This document shows, one piece after another, positions 47,442-60,300 of a stretch of 64,000 nucleotides of DNA. The stretch comes from Desmodesmus armatus. Its lineage: Eukaryota > Chlorophyta > Chlorophyceae > Sphaeropleales > Scenedesmaceae. A program made the translations under genes and the position numbers. The stretch lies in contig VIIQ02000315.1 in NCBI GenBank assembly GCA_007449985.2, positions 1 to 64,000 on the forward strand, written 5' to 3'. Numbering within the stretch: the first letter of the stretch is position 1; every line of letters starts with the position of its first letter. Under the pieces are notes generated by a model, which was not told where the DNA came from, made no database searches, and worked only from the letters and a program-made list of their open reading frames with translations.

Positions 47442-49306
47442 CCGTTGCTTTGATCGGGTGCACATTCGGCATTGGCACATGAACTAGCGGGATGTGACTT
47501 GCAACCCATTGCCAGCCGTCTCAATGCCTGGAGGCCATCAAAAGTGGGATGCACTGCACAAAGTAACCCCTGGATTTGCTGGCGACAGATGCACTACAAG
47601 GACCACATTCTGAAGCATGGGATTGGGTTGCAGGCGGCACGCTGGGCGCATGCTTGGCTTGTGTTCTGCTGTGTGATTGATGCTGCCTGTCTGACAGCCA
47701 CACTGGTTGATGCCAGGCTGCGCGTCGGCGGTAGCGAGAACCGCGAGAGGCCAGGGGAAAAAAGGGTTGAACAACGCCACTCAAAATCACCCAGGCACTG
47801 CAAAATGCAGTAGTCATGGGTACTGGCAGGAGACAACAACTTGGCCGGGCCAAAAGGCCAGGCCATCTTTTGAAGGCAATGTGCCAGTGGAATGGTATGA
47901 CCAGCACTGCCTGGCTCATGTGGCGCCTCAGTAGGGAAGCTCAGCATGGCCAGCTGTATGCAAAGTGCCGTTGTCCACTTGGCACTGTTCTTGGCAACAA
48001 AACTAATGAGGCGGGCATTTCCTGACATCACAAGGTATCAACAGAACGTACTGAGCCAGTGTGGCTGGCCCTGCCAGGTGGGAGGTGTAGGAAGGGTGGC
48101 TGCCAGAGGGGTATACACATCACATATGCTGTGAGTCTGGCCAAGAGGCCTTCCGCAATCCCATAACCAAACCCAGAAAACACATCACACAACCATTGAG
48201 GGCAATGCCGTGCAAGTGAACAAACTCCAGACCCTCACAGCCCAATGCTAGCGTATTGTGTTTGGGCCATGCACGGGTATAGCACAGATGGCAAGCCATC
48301 TGCTTGTAGTATGCATTGCAATTGTACCCCTGAAAATGTACACGTGCACAAAGACGTAGATTGTGTTGCAATCCAAGCAGCCACCCACAATGCACATGCA
48401 AGCGGCTCTCACACCTGCTGCACAAGGCAACTGTTTACACACAGCACACCCAGAAATGCAGACACCACCCGTCCCAGGACCAACAGCATGCATGTCAAAC
48501 CTGGGCAGCTCCAGGGCTGTTTCTGAATCCGAAAAGTGGCAACCAGTGGCTCAGCTGAGTGCGCAACACCGAGTATGCAGCTTTAGTGAATGTTGGCTGT
48601 CACAGCTGCTACTGAATAGCATTAGGGTGCACCTAGCCCCTTGCACCTCAAGCCCAAGGTGTGAGTGCCAGTGCAGCACGTAGCACAGACGATACAACTC
48701 CAAATACACTCACAGCGGCTGGCACTGCACGAGCATGCGCAGGCACCGAAAAGGTCCAAGGGCAACATGAAAGCCTTGTAACAAACTGTGGCGTGTCACG
48801 GCATGGCACTACACTGACACCAAGGGGGCCCTCAGGGGAGGCTAGGAAGCCCAAGCAGTTCTGATGAGTCATCAGGATGAGGTATGAGTCATCAGTGATG
48901 ACTATCTCACTGATCAGTGAGGTCCTCCTCATGAAATCCTCCTCACACACATGGTGACCTTGCCCACACAGCAGCTACAGAAGGACGCGCACTTTGCAGC
49001 CCCTTCAAGTGCATGCATACACCAGCATTGCATCAGTACCGTGAGGACAGCCCTTCCTGCGGGCATCTTTCCCGCCTCGTGACCCATCTTGACTGGCCAC
49101 ACACCCAACAGCCAAGTAAACCCAACCGCTGGGGGAGAGCCAGAGCTTCACCACTGAGAGGCGCGTGACAGCCGCTGCCTATGCCCAGGTTCAGATCCTC
49201 CGTGCACACAGGGTAACCCCATCCACACAGCAGTCACAGGGCCGACCGTCAGCCTGTCACACGAATGCGCCCATGGTGGCCACCAGAAGCACATCATTAC
49301 AGCCCT
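46427..49306. other. Gene-poor intergenic stretch
   Basis: About 2.9 kb with no supported gene. An uninterrupted C run lies at 47409-47440. Around 47470-48030 frames of 113-145 codons overlap on both strands; such mutual openness is not proof of coding and no family was recognised. The part next to 46426 holds the carrier promoter. Confidence 0.5.
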
Positions 49307-51725
49307 TCACAGCCCGGCTCGCCTCTTTTCCGCCTCGTCCCCCATCTTGAAAGCCATGTATGCACCCAAAATGGACGGCTGCGCACCGCCCCGCTGCGCA
49401 TTCAGCACAGCGGCTCTCCCCGTGACATCATTTGCTGCTGGTGCTGATGCTGCAGGAACACCTGAAGCGGTGCTGGATGGCTGTGCTGGGTAGCCACTAC
49501 TATGGTAGGTTCCTGCAGCTGTAAGAGGACGTTGGACAGCATCTGCTGGACCTGCAGAGTCTGAGAGCTTGGTGCTGTAAGCTGTCCCGCCTGTTGCAGG
49601 GCTCAAGGGCAGGTGTGGGCACTCGTCTGGCCTGTAGACTGGCATGGCAATCACAGGCAGGGTACCTCCTGCGTGTGCACACAACACAGCGTGGCAGCGA
49701 GGAAACATGCGAAAAGCTTGAGTGGAACATGAGAAACAGGGTGAGATCAGTACAAAAACATAAGGCCCCTGGGGAATGTGCATGGGGTGTGCAGCTAGAA
49801 GGACCCATGCAGCAGGTGTCGTGAGTGGGTGGACGCTGCACCAACAGCAGGGCTCACAGCAGCAGCAGGGCCTACACGCAGCATCGTCCCCAGCTTTAGG
49901 CACCTCTGGTGCTCCTGCTGCGCAGCATGCAGGTCAAAGTGGATGCAATGCGCACAAACGTACTGGCACAGAGTCAACCGTTGACTCTGTCGGCTATGTG
50001 CGCTGCTCATGCCTAGATCAGCTTGCACAGCTGTGGAAATGCAAGAGAGCCTGCTACAAGCTGCTGACTGCTGTTCATGGCAATTTCAAGCGTACGGGGG
50101 AACGCGGGGCTCAGGCCGCGTGGCTGCTCGTCCATGCTGCTTACCTCCCACCACGCAGGCCACTGCTGCGTCTTTGTCTGCTTCGATGAGGGTGTGGAAA
50201 GCCATCGTCAGCACTGACAGGAACAGCAGGCACAAGACCAGGAGCTGCAAAGCAACAAAACATGCAGCAGACATTGCAGGGGCACAAAGTGCCGTCAAGA
50301 ACATGGTCAGCACCGATAGGAACAGCACGAACAGGACCAGCACCTGCACAGCAGCAACACATGCAGCAATACATGAAGCAATACAACTTTAGCATGGGCA
50401 CAATGCCTCAGGCGGTGCCTGCCCGCCCTTCAGCAGCAGTGTGATGCTGCAGCTGGCTCAGAAGGTGCGGGAGAACCATGCTACTGTTACTGTGGTGGTA
50501 TGCACAAAAAGGCATGCAGGCACATATCGAGCTGTCAGGTACAAACATATGGATGTGGGGGTCCTTAGGGCAGCAGCTAAGCTGGACTCTGTCTTGAAGA
50601 CATCAAGGCCTGGCTTAGATGGTACATGATGCGCTGAGTGTGTTAGCATAGAGCGTGCATGAGTGGCATGCATGCATGCGATCCCAACAACATCTTCAGC
50701 ATCATCAAATGAAATGTGATGGTACGAGGACAGGTAAGTGCCTTGGAGTACCCTATGACGGCAGCGCTGGCTACTGCTGCTGCTGTGCAGAGGTGCCCCT
50801 TGCTGTTTGGTGGACAGCAGGAGGGCACAGCAAGCCCACATGGTGCATGTAGTGTGTTGTAGCCTACAGCATGTTGCTGCTGTGGTATGCACACCTTGCA
50901 CGGCAATGCCCATGCCTTCTACTGCCAAAATTTGAAAAATCAGTGGGTCCCTCTGCATCGTATCGTGTCTCACTGCTGCCACATCAAAGGTGTGGGACAC
51001 ACTGCCCGTCAGTGTTGCTGAAGCTGCAACTGCCACCAGCAAAAGATAACACAAAAAAGTAACAGATAACACTTGCTTACCAGAGACTGGATCGCAATGA
51101 CCCAGGCAGGTGTATGGAGCTTGTGATCAGGCACAGCCTCCTGCTTCACGAAAGCCACGATTGTCAGAGCGATGGAAGTCATCAGTGCAATCGCACCAAA
51201 CACCAGCACGAGCTTGGCTACTGTTGTGGTGCCTCCCTTCCTGAGTGCAGACCGTGCCAGCCTTGCAGCCAGGTAGACACAACCGCCGGCGAGGGTACAC
51301 ATCATGTAGGCATCTAGGTACACTGCTAGCATCCCAGCTGCCATCATGGCTTCGTGTGATGCTGGAAAAGTGCCCGTGGCCACAAGCATGGTCAGTACTG
51401 CACCTGTGGATGATACAGCAAGGAGGTGGAGTGGTGCCAGGTCAGCACTTGTACAGCTTCCAGCTACACCCTACAATCCCGATTTACACTCCCTTCCAAC
51501 TTCCAGGCCATCATATTGTTTCAGGAAGGCAAATGTATCCGTTATTTGTTCGTTTGCAGCGGTGGTGCCGTGCCGTTCTGCTGCCGTGTGGTTCCGGAAG
51601 CTTTTTCGGACATGCTTACCAATCACTACCATGCCAACGCCGTAGAACCAGCACTCCGATAGAATCTCTGCGCGACGGCGCTCTGCAGAGCCCCAAAGAC
51701 ACATTGCTGAGAACCCACGAGCCAT
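49307..51725 (-). CDS. Predicted four-helix membrane protein of unknown function
   Basis: Exons: 51620-51725, 51081-51403, 50145-50244, 49307-49665; phases fit, 295 residues. From ATG 51725 the product has four hydrophobic segments: around residues 26-48 (VGMVVIGAVLTMLVATGTF), 53-80 (MLAVYLDAYMMCTLAGGCVY), 95-118 (LVLVFGAIALMTSIALTIVA) and 132-158 (LLLVLCLLFLSVLTMAFHTL). A hydrophilic Ala/Ser/Pro-rich tail of about 115 residues follows and ends with MGDEAEKRRAGL. No signal peptide is evident. The topology recalls MARVEL or other tetraspan proteins, but I do not recognise a family. Exon 3 has an upstream echo. Confidence 0.75.
50291..50352 (-). repeat. Acceptor-type echo of tetraspan exon 3
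   Basis: Minus-strand GCAG acceptor followed by GTGCTGGTCCTGTTCGTGC to GTGCTGACCATG copies the start of exon 3 (50145-50244) and lies upstream of it in sense. Confidence 0.85.
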
Positions 51726-54309
51726 CTGAGCGCGTAGTAGAGTATGATTGCTGTCGAGATTGAGTTGGCGTGTTAGCTTGTTTGAGATTGTTTTTGATAA
51801 TATCGATGTTTCAGCTCCAGTGTGGCGAAGGCTCGGACCGCGCCCTACGCAGGTCAACGTTGTTTTCCAGTCAAACACCTGGCGACATTGGCTTGAAGAC
51901 GAAGCTGCACGTCAAATTCATGCCCATCTTCATCTTTCAGTGCAAGTTATGGAGAGGCCAGCCCAAGAGTTGATGTACTGCGCAGTACGTGCTGCTAGAC
52001 ACATCCTGGTGGACCAGGCTGTGACACTACCAACACGTGCAGCACATGCTGCACAAGTGCACCAAGTTGTTTGGGAGTTCAGAGTATGCATGTTCAAGGA
52101 ATGTTTCTGGACTTTGGTTACAGGCATACAGGGATGAGCTTGTGGATTGTCACATCTGGCCTCAGCAGTTGTCATGCAGCTACAAAGCATGCTGCCATTA
52201 CGCCACCACAGAAGCCCAACGGCTGGCCACACCAGCAGGTATAAGATGCTACGCAAGCCTTACTATCCAGAGCCCCAAGTATCTCACAAATACACCATGC
52301 AGAACATCCCAATCCCAGGAGGTGCAGCACCAACCGCTGTGGCAGTTACCGCTGCTTGATCGGAACTGGTTCTTGCAGGTGGGCCACCTCACCTAACAGC
52401 CGCTGAACTCAACCAGACAGTCACACGGCTCGATTGCACCAGATACATCTCAAGTCCCTACACACCTGCTGATGTCACACCTGCTGCTGTGGCTGTTGTC
52501 ACAGCCTATCTCAGTACTCAGTCACTGAGTCAAGTTGAGGACTACCTGGTTAGGCAGCACAGTGGCCCCAGATGTTGACACAGTCGCCCCAGATGTCGGC
52601 ACAGTCAGCCAAGCACAGCCAACAGCTGTCACTGTCCAGGGTGGATTCAGTGCCTGATGAAACACTGTCAGGCTGACGCCGAGTGCGGGAGGCTGATTCC
52701 AACCAAACCCACTCCCCGTACCAGCAACCCACAGCCAACGCACAAATCTACGCCTGGGTCACAACAGGTACTTCTGATCATAAAGTGCCAGCTGGCTTTC
52801 AAAGACGAGTCACCTACTGCAGAAGTTTCAGCGGTTCAGCGCGCGCAATGCATCAGATCAGATGATCAGAATCAGAGAGAGGTCTGACACACTGTTACTC
52901 TAGGGTAACAGATCTGAGCTGGGGCACATGCACCACCGCCACAAGGCAAGCAGCTCAGCTGAGCTGCGACCTCAGTAAAACAGATGTAGCCATTGCCATA
53001 ACCAGTGGCTCAAGTTGCAGTCACTGACTGGGCCGCCTGGAAAAAAGAGAGAGCAGACACAACCCATGCCACAGTCTGCCACAGGCTGGTCTGGTTATGT
53101 GAGCCGACTTCAGCCCGGCATCGGTATCACAACACTGTGGTAGGCTACCGGGCAGTTGCCGCCAAAAAGTAAAGCCTATGCAAGCCTGCCCTACGCTACC
53201 ACATGTATGCTTGGATCACACCTGCCACGCAATCAGCCAAAACCGCGCTGGCTCCCCCAACCGAGCACACACACCACACGATTGTAATCACCGACACGAA
53301 AATAACAAGTGCCTGGGAGTCCGCCCAGGCCCTTGACATAAGTGCTAGGCCACAGCACTATCGGGCCCTGATCAAGTCACAATCACTACGCAAAGCGCGC
53401 CTATCGTAGGCGGTGATCATGCAAAGTCAAGTAAGAAGAGTTGCATCCACTCCTTGACTATATCTTAGCAGAAACATTAGCTTCTGCCGCAGTCGTGGAA
53501 CCCAAACATGCTCAGCAAACAAGTTGTGCTGGGCTGTTGGCCTTGACTGGCAAGGGCATGGTGTCCAGCAACCCAGCGGTCACCTCGGATCATAGCCCCT
53601 ATCATCAGAATTGAGGCACCCCCACGTGCCACCCATGCGCATAACCTTTCGCATGCGCAGCAGCAGCTGCGACTTCCAGCCATAAATCCACAGCCCGGCT
53701 GTGGCACAGGCCGCCAGTTGGCGACGCCAACTGCTAAGATGAATAGCCAGGCGCACCCCCACCACCCCAGGCACAGCAGCAGCATGGAAAGAAGCCTCGC
53801 CATTATGCTCTGTGCTTGCAATGAAGCTTGCTCCACATGTGGAACACATGCGTTGCCTAAAACCCAATGCTTCTTATAGTGACTTCCTAGGCTAGTACCC
53901 TAGAAAGAGCCAGCAAAGCTGCAACAATCCAGCGTTCCCTTAGCAGAAAGTATTCCTTGGCGGAACGCAGCCGTGCAGGCTTTCTGCTTTTAGTATTCAG
54001 AGCGCCACATGCTTGGCAGGCTGGCAACAAAGCTGCACGCACAAATAGCGACAGAGCTCATTATGATGCACCAGCCGCTGTTCTGCGGTGCGGTCTCCTC
54101 CCGCATAATCACGTTCTGCGGGCACGCATGCATGGGATCGGCGATGCAATGCGCTGCCCCCAATTCACGCCAAGGCTGCAGAAGCTGGCTGCAGCAGGTG
54201 GGACCGCGTTAGGACAATGCTTATTACTCGCAGATGCTGCAATGCAGCCCGTGGGCGCGAAATCTCGATCGTCGTATAACGTCGTTGCACAAAACGTCGC
54301 ATCTGCGCC
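51726..54309. other. Gene-poor stretch with possible coding remnants
   Basis: No complete gene. Short frames that look protein-like are 52384-52578 plus (TAAELNQTVTRLDCTRYISS, then PADVTPAAVAVVTAYLS, no start codon), 53203-53409 plus, and 53477-53836 minus (119 residues with a hydrophobic N-terminal segment). The phrase (P)TAVAV(V/T)T recurs at 52330 and 52470, and a Y-A-W-(I/V)-T segment at 52750 and 53207, suggesting an old repeated or mobile sequence. Confidence 0.4.
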
Positions 54310-57300
54310 TTACTCCAGCGACTTCACGGACACCCAGCTGCCGTAATGAGCGTCAGCAAGTGGGTCGTGTCCGCCGACCAGCTTGGACGTCGGGACCGCG
54401 AACCACATCTTGCCGTCGATGACTGCTGCTGCGCTGTAATCGCCCCAGCGCTGCATGTCGTGTACGGGAGGGATGGTGATGCTGCCCTCTCCCTTCTTCA
54501 CGATGTCGATCGTGGCTGTACCGGAATGGCCGTAGTTGCGGATTGTGGTGGTGGCAACACCTGCATACAAGGCGTGAAACATGCACATGTGACGTTCTCG
54601 ATCTGAGCGACAAGAAGCAGTGACTCTTCACATGACACACACTGATGCTGCATAAGTGATTCCACCACAATGGTTCTAAGATTACATAGTGCTGGCAGAT
54701 AGGTTGCAGACCTGTGCACGCAGTCACTCAGCATGTAAGCTATCCAATATCTGTGTACGCATTGCTAACACCGCTCCCCAACCACCCACCTGCATACACA
54801 GGCCCCAGACCAGCCACCTCTCCGCTGAGGCTGTAGCTGTAAGCTACGACAGCGCCGTCGCCGCTAGCTGTGGCAGCGATGACCGGGAAGCCGAGCGCAA
54901 TGCCGTCCTTTGAGGCAATCACGCCAGAGCCTTGGACAGTAACAGCGCCGGTGGCCAGAGTCCCTGGCTCAATGACGGCCCAGTAGATGGATGGGACGCG
55001 GGCATTGCCGTAGAACTCACTGGTGGTGAGATAGACACTGCCCTGGTACAGGACAGCCTGGGTAAAACAAGAAGCAAAACAAGGCACATTGCAGGAGTGG
55101 GGATGGTGGAGGGAGTGGTATGTTGCAAAACTCACTAGCATGCAAGCAAAGAAAGCTGGCGGGCAGTTATGGAAACAGCCAGGAGGTTGGACTCTTGAAA
55201 TTTTGTGTGGCTGACGATTTCAAGTGCAGACTGCTGCAGCAGAGGCTTTTGGCACTCACCCCATAGCTGCGGACAGCATAGGTGCGTCCAACCATGCCTG
55301 TGTCTCCAGCAAACAGCTGGACGTCTGTCTCAGGCTGGGACATGGCATTAAGGCCTTCGTACTCGCCAGCAGCACTGTAGACATACAAGCAACAGCAGAC
55401 AGAGACAGAAGATTGATGAAGAGTCTGTGGTTAGAAGGTTGTGGCTGCGCCGCACTGGACTCTCACAAGGCCATGCCGCACTCGTTACAGCCTTTGAACT
55501 AACTGCAGCAGCACCCTGCAAACCGTTTGCATACCAGGAATCCATAATCGTGGGACTAGGATGGTTGACGCATTGGCTGGATGCACTGACTGTGTCTACA
55601 CACTGCCAAAGAAGTGCCTCAAACCCTGGAAATTGACCTCCACTGTTCCTGTCAGCTGCAACAGCACACCTGAATGTGTAGCCGCGGGAGAAGACCCCGG
55701 CAGACATGCGTGGTGCTGTCTGTACACTGGACATGGCTGACAGACTGCCTCCTGAAATGGTGGCGACAGACATGTAGGAGTCATCAACCTGCGGACCATT
55801 GCAGCATAGCACAGAAGGAAACAGCACAGTGTGGTGAGGCACAGGACAGCTCAGCACAGTGGGTAGAGGTGTTGAGTTGCAAGCAAATGAATTGTGCAAG
55901 TACGCCACAAACACAGGCGGCACCAACAGCTGTGCATGCGCGTGAGTTTGGCAGTACACGCCACGCGCGACTGTTGCTGCATGGTTCAGACCGTGCCTGG
56001 ACACCCTGCAGGGATCCCGCAAGGTCCATGGGGCACATCACTGTACTGCACAGCATAGAAATGGCAGTCACTGTAATCGGCAATTACTTGCCATTGGGAC
56101 TTTGAGAGCCGACCTACCTTCTGCACAAAGTATGGGCCGTTGTAGACATCCTCCAGAGTCTGGGGCCTGGCAGGCTGTGCAAAGTTGTTCAGGGAGTCTC
56201 CCAGCACAACGCTGCTGCTGACAGAAACAGACCTGTAAGCAGGAAAAAAGCCACACAGGAGCGTCGCGAAAGGTGGCAAGAGATTGGATCATCGACTTCT
56301 CGTAAAGAAGCTAGCCATGGGCAAGGGCAGGGCACTGGCAGCCCTACTGACAGTGTCATGCTCCAACGCATGCGGCTCCGCTCTGTTCTGCTACCAGCTG
56401 TTCTGAGGGAAGTGTGCTTGCTAGGGGACTGGTAGCATTGCACTGACCTGGACCGGGATTTGGCCACGCCAGAGACGCTGCTCTGCTTACTGTTGCGGCT
56501 TTCCTGAGGGCAGCTGCTCGTGAGCTGTGCCAGACTGAAACTGAGTGAGGTTCAGCAAAAAGAAAACAAAACCCCGGCTCAAAACCAGACCCCCCCCCCC
56601 AGTCATGATGTCAACCGACCTGTACCATGACTTGGCCACAATGTACACGGCTCCGTTAATTGTTGCAGTGCTGCCGCTGGTGGTTGATGCATACACTGCC
56701 GTCTTTGAGTAGGCGTAGATGGCGCTGCGGAAGTTTTCGCCCAAGGCGGCGTGGCTGCTGCTCTTGCTGCTGCACACGAGACCCACGCTGACAAACAGGC
56801 CGTCACCAGTGTATGTCACCTGTGGCACGTGGAGCGCAGCACAACATGCATTACATCATTTGACAACAGGTAGGGTGTAACATACAGGGGCTGCTGTGTG
56901 GTTTTCTAATTTACTGAAGAGCTGACAGCATGACAGTGCGCTGTGAAATTCCGAAAGCAGGCCAGTGCTTGCAGGCATCATGCCGCCACCCTGGCCGTCG
57001 TTGAATGGCAGGGCCGTTCCTTGGTAATGCCGGCGGCAAAACAAAAGCAGTTGTATTATTTATTATGTCATTATTGTCACTCTACCTGTGGGTAGTTGAC
57101 AAAGAAAAGTTCCTCAGATCCATGGCCACCAGATCTCACCAGTGCGGTGTGACTGGTGTGGGGTCTAGGGTCTAGGGTTAAGGACAGCATGATGTTGTAT
57201 TGTGAAACTGAAGCAGGACAGTGCTTGCCATCCCTGCCCAATGACAGTGCCACCCCAGCTGTGTGGTGTAACCTGTATGTCCAGATGTCTGTATGGCAAT

Positions 57301-60300
57301 CTTGGCAGGAAAGAAAGTGCAGAACATGGCATTGCTTTTGCTGTACCTGTGGGTAGTTGACAAAGAATGGCTCCTCAGATCCATGGCCACCGGATCCGCT
57401 GCACTTGAACGTTGCAGCAGAGGGCTTGATCGTAAGGGCCTTGACCAACCACTGTCCAGTAGGGTCGCTGGTCTCAGACACTGCGATGAACAGTAGAGGC
57501 TCTGTGTCCTGCTCGGGGGCTGTTGCAATCCACACCAACACGTAGCGCTTGGCGGCAATGTCGTAGTAGCCGGTCTGCATTCAACAACGGAGTGTGGCAC
57601 ATGCGAAATACAAACATTCAGGCCAACACAGCACACAGCAGTGCAGGTACCAGTCCACTACAACACCCCCACCCCCACTGCTAGCTCACCGGCTCGCTAT
57701 TGCTGGTGGTCAGGCTTGTTTGCAGCTAGTGTCACACGCCCAGCACAGCACTCTGCTGCATAAGTGAACCGCACCCCCCACCACCACCACCACAACACCC
57801 CAGCTCACCGGCTCGCTGGCGACCAAGCTGGCGCTGGCAGTCACTGTTGTAACGCGCATCAAGCTCTGCAGACTGACACGGGTGTTGCCGAGGCCCTTCT
57901 CAACCAGCGTGCCGTTGCTGTAGGCCAGGTAGATCTCAGCATAGCGGTTCATGGCGTGCACCACATAGCGGCGATCCTTGTGCTCAGCTGTAGTGAGGCA
58001 GCAGAAGAAGGTGAGCGGACAGAAAAAGGTTTAAATACTTAGACACCACAGATCGGTTCCTGGCTTAGAGCTGAGTCAGGCGACAGGCAGGCAGGCAGGC
58101 AAGCAGGATGATACAGCATTCCTGGTTGACTTGCATGTGATACGTCATGCTGAGCAGAGCTTCCAGCTACATCTATACACAGAAGGGAAACTGCCAGGCT
58201 TTACCTGGTGTCACGGAGAGTCTCCTATATGCGCTGCTGCTGTGCATGAAGCTGCTAAACATGGGAATGACACCTAGATGGCCTGACAGGCAACAGCTGC
58301 TGGCAGGATCTACTGCTGTGCCTGTGCCTGTGATGGAAGCTGAAAGAGCCCACACACAGGCCCCCAATCGCTTGACACATCCTCACCTCCCTCCACAGGT
58401 CCCACCATCAATGCCTCGTCAGTTGGCAGTGTGTCGGGGTCACTGTCAGCAGTGCCATAGAAACCTGCATAAGCACCACAAGAATGTTCAGGACAGTGAG
58501 CGCAAAGCCCCAGGTGCAGAGACTCTGCACCATGGCCCGCTGCCACCGCACATCAGTATGTCCAGCTCCAAGCTGCTGCTGGTATGCACAACACATGGTG
58601 TGACATGCACATGTTACCCCAAGCGCGGCAGCGGGCCATGTGGCACGGCCCCCCTTGTCAAAGAGGGCTCTCTACTGCCCCAGAGGTTCTACGGCCGCAG
58701 TTAGCTATCTTGTGCTACACAGCTGATGCCACTAGCCGCCAGTCGCTACCCACAGCCTAGTAGCTGGAAGCGTTCACAATAGCAAATTACTAAAACCAGC
58801 TGATCGCTAGTAGCTCACCGCAGCCTGCAGCACTGGCATTGACAGCCAGCGCAAACTGAGGGTTGTGCACTCCAGCGTGGGCGTGGGCATCAGCAGAAAC
58901 ATGCTTCTTAGGTCCCCTGAGAGTGGGGAAGTAAGGAGACTCGCCAAGTCCGGTGGCTGATTTAAAGGTTGAATTTGTGCACATCTCACGCCAGTTGAAG
59001 GTTCCGGTACCAACACAGCCTGCGAAGGGTTGGCGGCAGTACAGGCAGACACAGACAACACAGCAGATGGGAAAAATTGTATGAGAAAGGAGAGAAAATG
59101 AAGTGACGGTGACAACACAGAGAGACTAGCGTCGGCATGATGTGCAGGCCTATCGTGGTGCCAGGACCACAATCAAACGCTTTGCTGAGGCTGGTGGTGG
59201 CAATAGGAGTCAGCAGCGAATATGACCTTTAGGGACCTGGCATTCACTGCTGATGTACATGATGCTGCCAGCAGTGCCCCTGTGCAGCTGAGCCACACAT
59301 CCGGTGAGTGGCACTCGCAGCTCATCATGCAACACCACTTACTGTTGACGATCTCAGCAGCTGGCTGGGGCACAGGTGCTGAGCACCCACTGCTGAGTTA
59401 CATACTACTGGCTGCCCCTGTGCAGCTGAGCTACACATCACACTCGCTGCTCATGCTGTTTCACTTACTGTTGATGATCTCAGCAGCTGGCTGGGGCACA
59501 GGTGCGTCCTCATTCTTGAAGGAGCTCAGGCCAGCCTTGACCTTCTTGTGGGCATGCTTCTTGTGACTGCTGTGCTTCTTTTTGTGCTTCTTGCCGTAGG
59601 CCTGAGGCTGCTCCTTGCCCTCATCCTCAACCTAAGCAAACAAACATACAAATGAACAATGTTTGTCTGTTACACCTGTATTTATGAAGCGCAAGAGCTC
59701 ATGCCAGCCATATCACGGAGATGGCAGAACAAACCAGAGGGAACCACAACCAAGATAATCAAAACAGGGAGTTGCTGGCGCTGTGAAACACCAGCCCAAA
59801 TCCTCAAGCGTTCTACCTCACCTCCTCAGTGTCGTCGTTGCCGTAGGCGCCCTCATTGTTGCTGTTGTTGCCATTGTTGCCGACGTTGCCACCGCCGCCG
59901 CCGCCGCCAACCATGCCGCCATTGCCGCCGCCGTTGCCGCCGCCCCCGCCCATGCCGCCGCCACTACCGCCGCCGCCGCCGCCCATGCCGTTGCCGCCAC
60001 CATTGCCGCCGCCGTTGCCGCCGCCGCCGCCCTGGCCGTTGCCGCCGCCCTGGCCGTTGCCGCCGCCGCCGCTACCGCCGCCTTGGCCGTTGTTGCCGTC
60101 GCCGCTGCCGCCGCCTTGGCCGTTGTTGCCACCTCCGTTGCCTCCTCCCTGGCTGCCGTTGCCGCCACCGCTGCCGCCCTGGCCGTTGTTGCCGCTGCCG
60201 CCGCCCTGGCCATTGCCGCTGCCTTGGCCGCCGTTGCCACTGCCGCTGCCGCCGCCGTTGCCGTGGCTGTCCTCCTCCTCAATGACCTCGTCATCTACAG

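Noticed and set aside
47472..48031. Overlapping frames of 113-145 codons on both strands
   Set aside because: Open simultaneously in three frames, none with recognisable motifs; kept only as a remark in the intergenic entry.
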